The notes under the pieces: model-generated
What the model saw: the letters and a program-made list of their open reading frames with translations, nothing else
Told to the model about the DNA's origin: nothing
The model's database searches: none
Made by a program: the position numbers and the translations under genes
Assembly (NCBI GenBank): GCA_035508495.1
Contig: DATJMX010000073.1
Span: 1 to 64,000 of the forward strand
Direction: 5' to 3'
Length of the DNA stretch: 64,000 nucleotides
Source of the DNA: Candidatus Binataceae bacterium
Lineage (GTDB): Bacteria > Desulfobacterota > Binatia > Binatales > Binataceae
In this document: in pieces, positions 26,028 through 35,594 of the stretch
Layout: the number at the start of each line of letters is the position of its first letter
Numbering within the stretch: the first letter of the stretch is position 1

Positions 26028-26723
26028 TTACAGCAACAGCGCAGCCTGTTGCGGAGGGGAGACGAGCAGCTCGGGCCCTTCGTTTCTTGCGTTGTTGGCG
26101 AGCGGTGAGGCCGGCGTTGCGATCAGAAGATCTGCGGGCGCCGGGACCAGCAGGCGCTTGAGTCCCACCGGATCGGCTTCGCGCGGGTTCATCCAGTCTT
26201 CGGCATCGCGATCGGCGAGGATCACCGGCATTCGATCGTGAATCGGCGCGACAGTTTCGTTGGCGTCGCAGGTGACGATCGTGAACGTCAGTTCGGGCCG
26301 GTTCGGCTCGGGAAACCATGATTCGTAGAGGCCGGCGAAAAGTATCAGCCCCTTGTCGCGCGGATGAATCCAGCGCGGCTCGCGCTTGTTTTTCGGCCCG
26401 ATCCATTCATAGAAGCCGTCGGCCGGGATGACGCAGCGGCGATTCTTGAACGCGTCCTTGAATGCACCACGCGTGTCGATGGTCTCGGCCTTGGCGTTGA
26501 TACATTGCGCGGCGCGGCTCGCATCCTTGGCGTACGAATTGACGAGCCCCCACTTGGCGAGGCTAACCTGCCGATTCTCGTATCGCGTCGTGACGATATA
26601 GTGATGCTGCGTCGGCGCGATATTGTAGCGCGGCAAATGATCCGCGAACTCGCGCAGATCGACGCCGAGCAGCTCGGCGATCTCGCGCCCGTCGCGCCGC
26701 GTGAGTGTAAAGCGCCCGCACAT
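26028..26723 (-). CDS. SOS-response-associated peptidase family protein (SRAP, YedK/HMCES-like)
   Basis: 231 residues. Members cross-link to abasic sites in single-stranded DNA through the N-terminal cysteine after Met removal. The needed residues are visible: Cys2 in MCGRFTL, Asn in RYNIAPTQ, Glu in NAKAETID, CVIPADGFYEW and the histidine in PIHDRMPVIL. Length is normal. It lies 39 bp downstream of glgP on the same strand, but the functions do not match, so this is probably chance adjacency. No LexA box is obvious upstream. Confidence 0.92.
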   Translation of the reverse strand: MCGRFTLTRRDGREIAELLGVDLREFADHLPRYNIAPTQHHYIVTTRYENRQVSLAKWGLVNSYAKDASRAAQCINAKAETIDTRGAFKDAFKNRRCVIPADGFYEWIGPKNKREPRWIHPRDKGLILFAGLYESWFPEPNRPELTFTIVTCDANETVAPIHDRMPVILADRDAEDWMNPREADPVGLKRLLVPAPADLLIATPASPLANNARNEGPELLVSPPQQAALLL

Positions 26724-26762
26724 CGCGATCGGATCATACCCGATTCACGCACGCCGCGGCGA

Positions 26763-29285
26763 TCAGCGTTGCCAGATGATCTCGTTGGCCTCGAGCGGCA
26801 CGCTCGCGTCGGGATGATAAGGAACGATCCGCGGCGTGTAATCCGCCGCGGGCCGCTTGGCCGGCACGGTCGCGACGAAGACGAATCCGTTGACGGCGCC
26901 GACCAGCGGCACATCGCGCGTCATTCTGACTCGTTCGAGCGGACCGTGCGCGTCGATGTCGGCGAAAAGCTCGACACTGACTGCGTCGGGATCGATTTCA
27001 TCGAGATAGACCTGCAACGTGAACAAATGCGACTCCGCCGATGACTCGATGCCAAGCGAGCCGAAGCGAAGGCGCGGGAAGTGCTGCGAGAGCATTCGCT
27101 GCCAGTTGCGGATTTGTACGCCGATCGCGCCGGCGTCGCCCTCGCGGCGCCGCACCGCGCTCGCGGCGGAAAGATAATATTTCTCGGTGTATTCGCGCAC
27201 CGTGCGATTGGCGGAGAACTGCGGCGTCAGGCGCGCCATGCTCTCACGCATCTTCGCGATCCACGCGCGCGGCATCCCCTGCTGGTCGCGGTCGTAGAAC
27301 GTCGGGATAACTTCCTGCTCGAGCCGCTGGTAAAGCTGCTGCGCCTCAACCGCGTCCCATCCGGGGTCGTCGTCATGCTCTTTGCCGTCGCCGATCGCCC
27401 ATCCCACTTCGGGCGTGTAGGCCTCCGCCCACCATCCGTCGAGCTCCGAAAGGTTGAGCCCGCCGTTGACGAGGATCTTCATGCCGCTGGTGCCGCTCGC
27501 TTCCCAGGGCCGGCGCGGATTGTTGATCCAGACATCGACGCCCTGCACCATCCGCTCCGCCAGATGGAGATCGTAGTCGGCAAGGAACACCGCATGGGGC
27601 CGCACGTCGGGCCGCCGCACGAACTCGATCCACTTGTGAATAAGAGACTTGCCCTCGTTGTCAGCAGGATGGGCTTTGCCGGCGATCACGATCTGCACCG
27701 GGTATCGCGGGTTGGTGAGAATCCGCGCGAAGCGTTCCGGATCGGAGAGCAACAGCGCGGGCCGCTTGTAGGTGGCAAAGCGGCGCGCGAAGCCGAGCGT
27801 GATCGCATTGGGATCGAAGACGTTGCGTGCCGTGGTGATTTCCTGCTCGGAACCGCCAATCGCGGCGATCTGGCGCGCCAGCATCTCGCGCGTGTGCGTT
27901 ACCAGCTCGCGCCGATTCGCCGTACGCAGGCCCCACAGTAGCTCGTCCGACGCGCTGCGGATCGAGTCGCCGGTGGACTCCATCGTGTCGAGCCATCGCT
28001 CCGGCCCGGCAGTGTCTGTCCACAAACGGTCAGCATATTCGGAATCCCACGATGGCGTATGAACTCCGTTAGTGACCGAGCCGACCGGCACCTCGTTGGT
28101 TGGCCAGCGCGGGAATAGCGGCGCGAAGATTCGGCGGCTCACTTCGCCGTGCAGACGGCTGACGCCGTTGACGGCGCCGCTCCCGCGCATCGCAAGATAT
28201 GCCATGTTGAACGGCTCGCGCTGATCTTCGGGATCGAGGCGGCCGAGCGCGAGCAGATCGTGCAAATCGATCCGCAGCTGGCTCGTCGCGTAACGCTCGA
28301 GATAAATTTTCATCAGGCCCGCGTCGAACCGATCGAATCCCGCCGCGACCGGCGTATGCGTGGTAAACAGATTCCCGGCGCGCGTCACCGCGAGCGCCGC
28401 GTCGAAGGGCTGTCCCGTCTCGTCCATGAAATCGCGGGCACGTTCGAGCACCGCCAGCGCCGCGTGCCCTTCATTCAAATGGCAGACGTCGGGCCTGAGG
28501 CCGAGACGGCGCAAAAGCCGCCATCCGCCGATGCCGAGGACCATTTCCTGCTGCAGGCGCAGCTCCGGACCACCCCCATATAGTTCGCTCGTGATACCTC
28601 GCACGTAGGGAGGATTGGCGGGATCGTTGCTGTCGAGCAGATAGAGCATCACGCGCCCGACCTTCGCCTGCCACGCCCGCACCCACACCTTGTTACCGGG
28701 GAACGCGAACTCAAGCCGCACCAGTTCGCCATGCGCGTCGCGCATCGGCGAGATCGGCAACTGGATCGGCGAGTTGTACGGATTGAGCTCCATCTGGTTG
28801 CCCGCCGCGTCGATAACCTGGCGGAAATAGCCCTGCTGATACAGCAGCCCAATTCCGACGATCGGCACGCCCAGATCGCTCGCCGCTTTGAGCTGATCGC
28901 CGGCAACGTTGCCGAGACCGCCAGAATAAATCGGCAGCGCCTCGCTCAAGCCGAACTCCATGCTGAAGTAGGCGACGGAACCGAGACCGGAGTGTGCATG
29001 CTCGCGCTGGAACCACGCCGGACTGGTTTCATACGCGCGGCGCGCGAGTACCAGGTCCTCGACACGGCGGCGAAACGAGGTGTCATTAGCAAGGTCCTTG
29101 AGCGTTCCCTCGGAAGCAGACTGCAACACGACCCATGGATTGCGGGTGAGATCCCACAGTTCAGGATCGATCCTGCGCCAGATGTCGTCGGTGGAATGGT
29201 CCCACGAGGCGCGCAACTCGAGCGCAAGTTCTGAGAGCAGCTCCACCCCGTGAAGCTGCGTAGCGAGCGGTTCCGGATGGCGCAT
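26763..29285 (-). CDS. glgP: alpha-glucan (glycogen/maltodextrin) phosphorylase
   Basis: Releases glucose-1-phosphate from alpha-1,4-glucans; cytosolic, PLP-dependent, GT35 family. 840 residues, as in the short archaeal/actinobacterial-type phosphorylases. The PLP lysine lies in EASGTSGMKILVNGGLN. Other marks are AYFSMEFGLSEALPIYSGGL, NEGHAALAVLERARD and VGSVTNGVHTPSW. The start ATG 29285 has GAGGGG 5 bp upstream. Last gene of the xfp-pgm-ackA-glgP unit (9 bp after ackA). Its product is the substrate of Pgm two genes upstream. Confidence 0.94.
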   Translation of the reverse strand: MRHPEPLATQLHGVELLSELALELRASWDHSTDDIWRRIDPELWDLTRNPWVVLQSASEGTLKDLANDTSFRRRVEDLVLARRAYETSPAWFQREHAHSGLGSVAYFSMEFGLSEALPIYSGGLGNVAGDQLKAASDLGVPIVGIGLLYQQGYFRQVIDAAGNQMELNPYNSPIQLPISPMRDAHGELVRLEFAFPGNKVWVRAWQAKVGRVMLYLLDSNDPANPPYVRGITSELYGGGPELRLQQEMVLGIGGWRLLRRLGLRPDVCHLNEGHAALAVLERARDFMDETGQPFDAALAVTRAGNLFTTHTPVAAGFDRFDAGLMKIYLERYATSQLRIDLHDLLALGRLDPEDQREPFNMAYLAMRGSGAVNGVSRLHGEVSRRIFAPLFPRWPTNEVPVGSVTNGVHTPSWDSEYADRLWTDTAGPERWLDTMESTGDSIRSASDELLWGLRTANRRELVTHTREMLARQIAAIGGSEQEITTARNVFDPNAITLGFARRFATYKRPALLLSDPERFARILTNPRYPVQIVIAGKAHPADNEGKSLIHKWIEFVRRPDVRPHAVFLADYDLHLAERMVQGVDVWINNPRRPWEASGTSGMKILVNGGLNLSELDGWWAEAYTPEVGWAIGDGKEHDDDPGWDAVEAQQLYQRLEQEVIPTFYDRDQQGMPRAWIAKMRESMARLTPQFSANRTVREYTEKYYLSAASAVRRREGDAGAIGVQIRNWQRMLSQHFPRLRFGSLGIESSAESHLFTLQVYLDEIDPDAVSVELFADIDAHGPLERVRMTRDVPLVGAVNGFVFVATVPAKRPAADYTPRIVPYHPDASVPLEANEIIWQR

Positions 29286-29294
29286 GTTTTCCCC

Positions 29295-30467
29295 TCAGCT
29301 CCGCCCCTCGGTTGAGATTAGCGCCCGTGTGTGACGGGCGATCATCAGGTTCTCGTTGGTACGAATCACCCGCACGATGCAGCGGCTCGCGATCGAACTG
29401 ATCGTATCGGAGTTCAAACCGTTCTTTTCCGCATCAAGCACAATTCCCAGATGCTCTAGTTCCGCGCAAACCTCGGATCGAATCTCCGGCGCGCGCTCGC
29501 CGATGCCCGCCGTAAAGATCAGCAGATCGAGGCCGCCGAGCGCTGCCGCGAATGCACCGATTTGCTTGCGAATCTGGTAACAGAAAATCTTGATCGCGAG
29601 GTCGGCGGCTGGCTCGGCGCGGCGCTTCTCGAGCAGCGTCTTCACGTCAGAGCTGAGATCCGACACGCCGAGCAATCCCGCGTGATGATCGACGAGGTTC
29701 TCCAGCTCGCGCGCGTTCATCTCCTTGACCTTGAGCAGGTAGAGCAGCACACCCGGATCGAGGTCGCCGCTGCGCGTGCCCATCATGAAGCCGCCGGTCG
29801 GCGTGAATCCCATCGTCGTATCGATACCGACTCCGTCGCGAATCGCGGCCATGCTCGCACCGTTGCCGAGATGCGCGATGATGATTCGGCGCGGCGGATT
29901 CGGCCCGAGCGAATGCATGATGTATTCGTACGAGATGCCGTGAAAGCCGTAGCGGCGGAGCCCCTCATCGTAGAGCGCGCGCGGCAGCGCGAAGCGCTCC
30001 GCGACCAGCGGCATCCGGCGATGAAACGCGGTGTCAAAGCATGCGACTTGCGGCTGTTCGGGCATGCGTTTGGTGATCGCCTCGATCCCCGCAATCGCCC
30101 CCGGCATGTGCAACTCGTCGTAAGGAATAAGGCGCTTCAGATCGGCGACCAGCTCCGGCGTGATTCGCTCGGGCGCAGCGTGATTGAGGCCGCCATGCAC
30201 GACGCGATGCCCAACAGCATCGGCAGTGAGCGTCGTCGCGCGCTGCGTCTCGTCAACCAGCGCGTCGAGGGCTTCGGCGATGCCTTTGAAATTGCGCTGC
30301 TGGTCGGTCTTGCGGCCGTCGGCGGTGCGCATCGTGAGCGATCCGCCGTCGAGTCCGATTCGCGCGGCCTCGCCGGACAGCACAAGCTTGTCGTCGCGAT
30401 CGAATATCGAGAATTTGCAGGACGACGAACCGACGTTCAGGCAAAGTATCGTCTGCTCATTCGCCAA
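29295..30467 (-). CDS. ackA: acetate kinase
   Basis: Interconverts acetyl phosphate + ADP and acetate + ATP. 390 residues from TTG 30467 (reading as LANEQTILCLNVGSSSCKFS), 5 bp behind the pgm stop and with AAAGG inside the end of pgm. No ATG lies near, and longer frames run back into pgm. ASKHA-fold motifs are NVGSSSCKFSIFD, GHRVVHGG, DTAFHRRMP, RYGFHGISYEY, IIAHLGNGASMAAI and the DTTMGFTPTGG/GTRSGDLDPG blocks. Placed with phosphoketolase it converts the acetyl phosphate made by Xfp directly to ATP; no phosphotransacetylase gene is nearby. Confidence 0.95.
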   Translation of the reverse strand: MANEQTILCLNVGSSSCKFSIFDRDDKLVLSGEAARIGLDGGSLTMRTADGRKTDQQRNFKGIAEALDALVDETQRATTLTADAVGHRVVHGGLNHAAPERITPELVADLKRLIPYDELHMPGAIAGIEAITKRMPEQPQVACFDTAFHRRMPLVAERFALPRALYDEGLRRYGFHGISYEYIMHSLGPNPPRRIIIAHLGNGASMAAIRDGVGIDTTMGFTPTGGFMMGTRSGDLDPGVLLYLLKVKEMNARELENLVDHHAGLLGVSDLSSDVKTLLEKRRAEPAADLAIKIFCYQIRKQIGAFAAALGGLDLLIFTAGIGERAPEIRSEVCAELEHLGIVLDAEKNGLNSDTISSIASRCIVRVIRTNENLMIARHTRALISTEGRS

Positions 30468-30472
30468 TGGCG

Positions 30473-32137
30473 TCAGCCTTTGCGCGCCGCGCCGGCGTCG
30501 GCGAAGGCGCGCGCGATAATCGACTGTGCCTCCTCCTGGATCCGCCGCAGATGATCCTCGCCGCGAAAACTCTCGCCGTAAATCTTGTAAACTTCCTCGG
30601 TGCCCGACGGTCGCGCCGCGAACCATCCATTCTCGGTGACGACCTTGATCCCGCCGAAAGCCTCGTTATTGCCCGGCGCGTTGGTCAGGACTTCACGGAT
30701 CGGCTCGCCCGCGAGTTCCTTTGCTGTCAGATTATTCGGCGAAAGCTTCTTCAGGATCTCCTTCTCGGCGGCAGTCGCCGGCGCATCGATACGTTCATAA
30801 ATCGGAGCGCCGAACTCGTTGGTCAACTCCGCGTATATCTCGCCCGGATTGCGTCCCGTCTTCGCGGTTATCTCGGCCGACAGGAGCCCGAGGATGATGC
30901 CGTCCTTGTCTGTCGTCCAGGCGCTGCCGTCCTTGCGCAGAAACGACGCGCCGGCGCTTTCCTCGCCGCCGAAGCCGATCGATCCGTCGACCAGGCCATC
31001 GACGAACCACTTGAACCCGACCGGCACCTCGACCAGCTTGCGGCCGAGCTTTTTCGTGACCCGATCGATAATGCTGCTGCTGACCAGGGTCTTGCCCACG
31101 CCCGCATCGGAGCGCCATCCGGAACGATTACGGTAGAGATACGAGATCGCGACCGCCAGGTAGTGATTAGGATTCAGCAGACCGTGCGAGCGCGTCACGA
31201 TTCCGTGGCGATCGGCGTCGGTATCGTTGCCGAACGAGACGTCGAACCGATCGCGCAACCCGACCAGCCGCACCATCGCGTATGGCGACGAGCAATCCAT
31301 GCGGATCTTGCCGTCCCAATCAGCGGTCATGAAGCGGAACGTCGGATCGACGGCGTCGCTCACTACCGTCGCATCGATCTTGTAGCGCTCGATAACGGCC
31401 GGCCAGAAATGGACCGCCGCGCCGCCCAGCGGATCGATTCCAACCTTCACGCCGGCGCTGCGAATCGCATCCATGTCAACGACGTTGCCAAGGTCGGCCG
31501 TGTACGCGTCGATATAATCATGCGTGCGCGTCGTCTCGGCCTTCATCGCGCGCGCAAACGGAATCCGCTTCACGCCGCTGAGACCATTGGTGACAAACTC
31601 GTTGGCCTTGTCTTCGATCCACTTCGTCGTATGCGTGTCGGCAGGTCCGCCGCTCGGCGGATTATACTTGAAGCCGCCGTCGGGCGGCGGATTGTGCGAC
31701 GGCGTGATCACTATACCGTCGGCCAGGCCCGACTTGCGGCCGCGGTTGTAGCACATGATCGCATGCGAGATTCCGGGCGTCGGCGTGTAGAGCCGATCCT
31801 TGTCGATCAGCGTCTCGACGCCGTTGGCCGCGAGCACTTCGAGCGCACTCGCGAACGCCGGCTCGGCGAGCGCATGCGTGTCCATGCCGATGAACAACGG
31901 CCCCTCGATTCCGTTCTGCTTGCGATGAATGCAGATCGCCTGGCAGATGGCGACAATGTGATCCTCATTGAATGCGCGATCGAACGCCGACCCGCGATGC
32001 CCCGACGTTCCGAAAGCGACGCGCTCCGAGGCGATCTTCGGATCGGGATGCTCGGCGTAATAGGACGTGACGAGGCGCGGCACGTTGACGAGCGTTGCAG
32101 GATCGATCGGCTTGCCAGCCAGTGGACTAACTCTCAT
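30473..32137 (-). CDS. pgm: phosphoglucomutase (alpha-D-glucose phosphate specific)
   Basis: Interconverts glucose-1- and glucose-6-phosphate. 554 residues from ATG 32137 (MRVSPLAGKPIDP), which has GAGG 10 bp upstream; an ATG at 32158 lacks a ribosome site. Motifs: FGTSGHRGSAFD at the N-terminus; the catalytic phosphoserine loop ITPSHNPPPDGGFKYNPP; metal-binding FGNDTDADRHGI; sugar-recognition GGEESAGASF; and phosphate-binding RPSGTEEVYKIY. It lies between xfp and ackA, linking glycogen phosphorolysis to the central sugar phosphate pool. A 638-residue antisense open frame over this gene is a codon-bias artefact. Confidence 0.95.
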   Translation of the reverse strand: MRVSPLAGKPIDPATLVNVPRLVTSYYAEHPDPKIASERVAFGTSGHRGSAFDRAFNEDHIVAICQAICIHRKQNGIEGPLFIGMDTHALAEPAFASALEVLAANGVETLIDKDRLYTPTPGISHAIMCYNRGRKSGLADGIVITPSHNPPPDGGFKYNPPSGGPADTHTTKWIEDKANEFVTNGLSGVKRIPFARAMKAETTRTHDYIDAYTADLGNVVDMDAIRSAGVKVGIDPLGGAAVHFWPAVIERYKIDATVVSDAVDPTFRFMTADWDGKIRMDCSSPYAMVRLVGLRDRFDVSFGNDTDADRHGIVTRSHGLLNPNHYLAVAISYLYRNRSGWRSDAGVGKTLVSSSIIDRVTKKLGRKLVEVPVGFKWFVDGLVDGSIGFGGEESAGASFLRKDGSAWTTDKDGIILGLLSAEITAKTGRNPGEIYAELTNEFGAPIYERIDAPATAAEKEILKKLSPNNLTAKELAGEPIREVLTNAPGNNEAFGGIKVVTENGWFAARPSGTEEVYKIYGESFRGEDHLRRIQEEAQSIIARAFADAGAARKG

Positions 32138-32200
32138 ATGAAGATGCCTCGGGGACATGCGACTTCGCACCGCACGTCCCGAGGCGTGACCTCAGACGCG

Positions 32201-34567
32201 CTAGTCCGGAGTCCATCTCCAGTTGCGCACGTCGGGCATATCTTCCTGATGCTCGACGACGTACTTGCGGTGAATGTCGATCTGTTCGTTGCACGAATCG
32301 ATCAGCGCGTGCGCCTTGTCCTGCTGCTTGGGCAGCCGCCGCATCGCCTCAATACACAAGTGGTACCGGCTCGCGCGATTTAGCACCAGCATATCAAAAG
32401 GGGTCGTGGTCGTGCCTTCTTCGGCGTAACCGCGAACGTGGAAGCGCCCGGGATTGGGCCGGCCGTGCAGAATCTGATGGATCGCGCCCGGATATCCATG
32501 AAAGGCGAAGATCACATCCTTGTTCTCGGTGAACAGTTCCCTGAAGTACGCGTCGGTCATCCCGTGCGGATGCTTGTCGGGCGGCCACAGGCGCATCAGA
32601 TCGACGACATTGACCACGCGCACGCTGAGCTCCGGGAACTGGCGCCGGAAGATCCAGGCCGCCGCGATCGTTTCCTCGGTCGCGACGTCGCCCGCCGCGC
32701 ACAGGATGACGTCGGGCTCCTTGCCATTCTCGGTTCCCGCCCACGGCCAGATCGTCGCGCCGAGCGAGCAATGCTCGCGCGCCGCATCGATATCGAGCCA
32801 CACCGGATGGAGCTGCTTGTCGATCACGATCAAATTGATGTAGTTGCGGGTGCGCAAACAGTGGTCCGCCACCGATAACAGGCAGTTAGCATCGGGCGGC
32901 AGATAGATGCGGGAAATGATGCCTTGCTTGGTGACGAGCGTGTCGATGAAACCGGGACCTTGGTGGCTGAACCCGTTGTGATCGTTGCGCCAGCAGGTCG
33001 AGGTCAGCAGGTAATTGAGCGATGGCACCGGCTTGCGCCATGGCAGCTCGGTGACACAGGTCTTCAGCCACTTCGCGTGCTGCGTAACCATCGAATCGAC
33101 GATCATCGCAAACGCCTCGTAGGTCGCAAACAGACCGTGCCGTCCCGTCAGCGTATAGGCTTCGAGCCAGCCCTGGTGCGAATGCTCGCTCAGCACCTCC
33201 ATCACGCGCCCGTTGGCGGCGACGTGATCGTCATCGGGCAGGATCTCGCTGACCAGGCATCGATTCTCGACATCGAAGACGTCGCCCAGGCGGTTGGAGT
33301 TGGTTTCGTCGGGACAGAAGAGGCGGAAGTTCGCCTGCCGTGCATTGCGGGTGAAGATGTCGCGCAGCATCTTGCCCATCGGCCGCGTCGATTCGACATA
33401 CGCCGTCCCGGGCATCTCAACTGGAACGGCGTAGTCGGCAAACGACGGGATGTCGAGCGAGATCGTGATCTGCCCGCCATTAGCGTGCGGATTGGCGCCC
33501 ATCCTTTTCAGGCCCTTGGGCGCGAGCGCGCGCAGCTCTTCGACCGGACGCCCCTGGCGATCGAAGAGCTCCTCTGGTTTGTAGCTGCGCATCCATTGCT
33601 GGAGGATTCGCAGATGGTCGGGATTCTCGCGCACCGCCGATAGCGGCACCTGGTGCGCGCGGAACGTGCCTTCGATCTTCACCTGGTCGACGACGTTGGG
33701 CCCGGTCCAGCCTTTCGGGGTGCGCAACACGATCGCGGGCCATCGCGGCGTGCGGTGCAGTCCGTCGCGCCGCGCTTCGTCCTGCGTCGAGCGAATCGCC
33801 TCGTAACAACGATCGAGGATCGCGGCGAACTCGCGATGCATCAGGATCGGCTCATCACCCTCGAGAAAATGCGGCTCGTAGCCGTGCCCCTCGAGCAGTC
33901 GGCGGATGTCCTCGTCGGCTGCGCGGCCGAGCACGGTCGGCCCCGAGATCTTGTAGCCGTTAAGATGAAGTATCGGCAGCACCGCGCCGTCGCGCCCCGG
34001 ATGCAGGAACTTGATGCCCTTCCATCCGCCTTCGAGCGGCCCGGTCTCCGCCTCGCCATCGCCGATGACACACGCAACGATCAGATGAGGATTATCGAAT
34101 GCTGCACCGAACGCGTGCACGAGCGAATAGCCCAGCTCGCCGCCCTCGTGAATCGATCCCGGCAGGTGAGGGCCCGCGTGACTCGGCACTCCGCCCGGCG
34201 ACGAGAACTGCCGAAACATCTTCAGCATCCCGTACATATCCTGCGACACGTCGGGATAGACCTCCGAGTACGATCCTTCGAGCCAGGTGTGCGAGATGAG
34301 CGAGGGCCCGCCGTGCCCGGGTCCCGAAATGAAGATGACATCGGCGTCATGCTCGCAAATCAGTCTGTTAAGGTGAACGTAAACAAAATTCTGTCCCGGC
34401 GACGTTCCCCAATGGCCGAGCAGCCGCGGCTTGATATGCTCGGCACGCAGTTGATCGCGCAGCAGCGGGTTATCGCGCAGGTAGATCTGCCCTACTGTGA
34501 GGTAGTTGGCCGCACGCCAGTAGGCATCCATCGCGTGCAGCGTTCGATCGTCGAGCGTCTTCGGCAT
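32201..34567 (-). CDS. xfp: phosphoketolase (xylulose-5-phosphate/fructose-6-phosphate)
   Basis: ThDP enzyme cleaving X5P and/or F6P with phosphate to acetyl phosphate plus an aldose phosphate. 788 residues, normal length. Marks are RAANYLTVGQIYLRDNPLL, LLGHWGTSPGQNFVYVHLNR, SGPGHGGPSLISHTWLEGSY, the ThDP motif VIGDGEAETGPLEGGWKG, LNGYKISGPTVLGR, and SHQGPGFIDTLVTKQG. The start ATG has an AGGGTGGGG purine stretch. It heads the unit xfp-pgm-ackA-glgP (gap to pgm 63 bp). With AckA it gives ATP from sugar phosphates without loss of carbon as CO2. Confidence 0.96.
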   Translation of the reverse strand: MPKTLDDRTLHAMDAYWRAANYLTVGQIYLRDNPLLRDQLRAEHIKPRLLGHWGTSPGQNFVYVHLNRLICEHDADVIFISGPGHGGPSLISHTWLEGSYSEVYPDVSQDMYGMLKMFRQFSSPGGVPSHAGPHLPGSIHEGGELGYSLVHAFGAAFDNPHLIVACVIGDGEAETGPLEGGWKGIKFLHPGRDGAVLPILHLNGYKISGPTVLGRAADEDIRRLLEGHGYEPHFLEGDEPILMHREFAAILDRCYEAIRSTQDEARRDGLHRTPRWPAIVLRTPKGWTGPNVVDQVKIEGTFRAHQVPLSAVRENPDHLRILQQWMRSYKPEELFDRQGRPVEELRALAPKGLKRMGANPHANGGQITISLDIPSFADYAVPVEMPGTAYVESTRPMGKMLRDIFTRNARQANFRLFCPDETNSNRLGDVFDVENRCLVSEILPDDDHVAANGRVMEVLSEHSHQGWLEAYTLTGRHGLFATYEAFAMIVDSMVTQHAKWLKTCVTELPWRKPVPSLNYLLTSTCWRNDHNGFSHQGPGFIDTLVTKQGIISRIYLPPDANCLLSVADHCLRTRNYINLIVIDKQLHPVWLDIDAAREHCSLGATIWPWAGTENGKEPDVILCAAGDVATEETIAAAWIFRRQFPELSVRVVNVVDLMRLWPPDKHPHGMTDAYFRELFTENKDVIFAFHGYPGAIHQILHGRPNPGRFHVRGYAEEGTTTTPFDMLVLNRASRYHLCIEAMRRLPKQQDKAHALIDSCNEQIDIHRKYVVEHQEDMPDVRNWRWTPD

Positions 34568-35209
34568 TTCCCCACCCTTTTCGCAGACAACGACATTGCG
34601 ATTGCTGTTTGATCAAACCATTGATCGGCAGGCGTCGCGAGCCGCGATCGGGCGCGTGCCTACCGTGCATACGATTTGGATGCGGCAGAACAACGAGGGC
34701 CATTCGTTCGAGTCGTGAGTAAGAAATGGAAGGACCGCGGCGCCATAAGACGCCGCGGCAGGGTGGGACAACCGGGTGGCGGTGAGCCGCTCGGTTGCTC
34801 ATGCGAGACTGACATTCAGTCAGTGCACACTTGATGCCGCCCCGCCGGCATGAGCTTCAGCTAGCATCGATACGCCGCAGTGACGAAATGGTCGATCTCG
34901 ATACGGCCGAACGTCCAGTAGCGTCCTGCCAAAGAACACATCAGCGTACATCCTCGCGAATCGTGTCATCCAATGAGCTGCCGGATACGGACTGCATGCA
35001 ATCGATGTGAGGCTGCGGCGTGCGAAGCGGATGCGAGAGCGATTGCCCGCGCAAAGCTTGGCGTTTCTCGCAACGGCCATTAGACGTTTGCGAATCGCGA
35101 ATAGTTCAGATCCCCCGTCGGCGGGAATTTCCCAGCAAAATCAACGATTTCGTCCTTGGCAAAGCTCTTGCTCTAGCCACTGCCAAGAAGTTTACGGGAG
35201 GTAACGACG
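34568..35209. promoter_or_regulatory. long intergenic region with several inverted repeats upstream of xfp and of a small membrane peptide gene
   Basis: There is no convincing gene in 642 bp between divergent units. It contains a perfect 12-bp palindrome GTTTGATCAAAC (34607-34618), only 40 bp upstream of the xfp start and well placed for an operator. It also has CCGCGGCG-CCATAAGA-CGCCGCGG (34735-34758), a nested CAACCG...CGGTTG hairpin enclosing GCGG-TGAG-CCGC (about 34768-34796), and GACTGA-CAT-TCAGTC (34807-34821). The 34735-34796 pair could be structured RNA or terminators. The right end supplies the leader of the 35210 gene, with GGGAGG just before its start. An 86-residue minus frame here has an arginine-rich shadow-like composition. 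Confidence 0.5.
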
Positions 35210-35392
35210 ATGGCTGCTATGACTACTGCGAATCAGGCGAATGTTGCGGGTCTTACTCCGGTGGTGGATCGCGTGGAGTCAGGGGCTGCTGTGCGTGCGT
35301 CGCAGAACGCGCTGCTCAGCGAGCTGCCGGGAATGACTTTCGCGTTCCTCACCCTGGCGTACGTGGTTTTCTCACTGGTCGCGCTCAGCTGA
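35210..35392 (+). CDS. 60-residue single-pass membrane peptide
   Basis: ATG 35210 is preceded by GGGAGG with 8-bp spacing. The N-terminal 40 residues are polar (MAAMTTANQANVAGLTPVVD), followed by a C-terminal membrane segment (PGMTFAFLTLAYVVFSLVAL) that runs to the end. I do not recognise a family. The strong ribosome site, clean start and stop, isolated position after a 640-bp leader region, and the second tiny membrane peptide 200 bp downstream argue that it is real. The topology of a tail-anchored regulator or small subunit of a membrane complex is plausible, but no partner is identifiable from the neighbours. Confidence 0.65.
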   Translation: MAAMTTANQANVAGLTPVVDRVESGAAVRASQNALLSELPGMTFAFLTLAYVVFSLVALS

Positions 35393-35594
35393 GCAAATAG
35401 TCAGTTCCGCGCGGATCGCGAACTCAGTCGATCAGTTCCTCGATCGACAAAGAGTTGAGCGATCTTCCGAGGCGATCCGCGCGATACCGCTCCAGCACCT
35501 GCGCGCACCCGGCACCACGGCCGCAACCAGCGGAAATCATAACGATCGCGGCGAAGAGATTCTCGGCGCCGCATAGAAAAGAAAGGAGATCGCC

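Noticed and set aside
30467..32383. 638-residue plus-strand open frame
   Set aside because: It is fully antisense to pgm and xfp, very rich in Arg/His/Asp, and has no motifs; it arises from GC-biased codons of the real genes.
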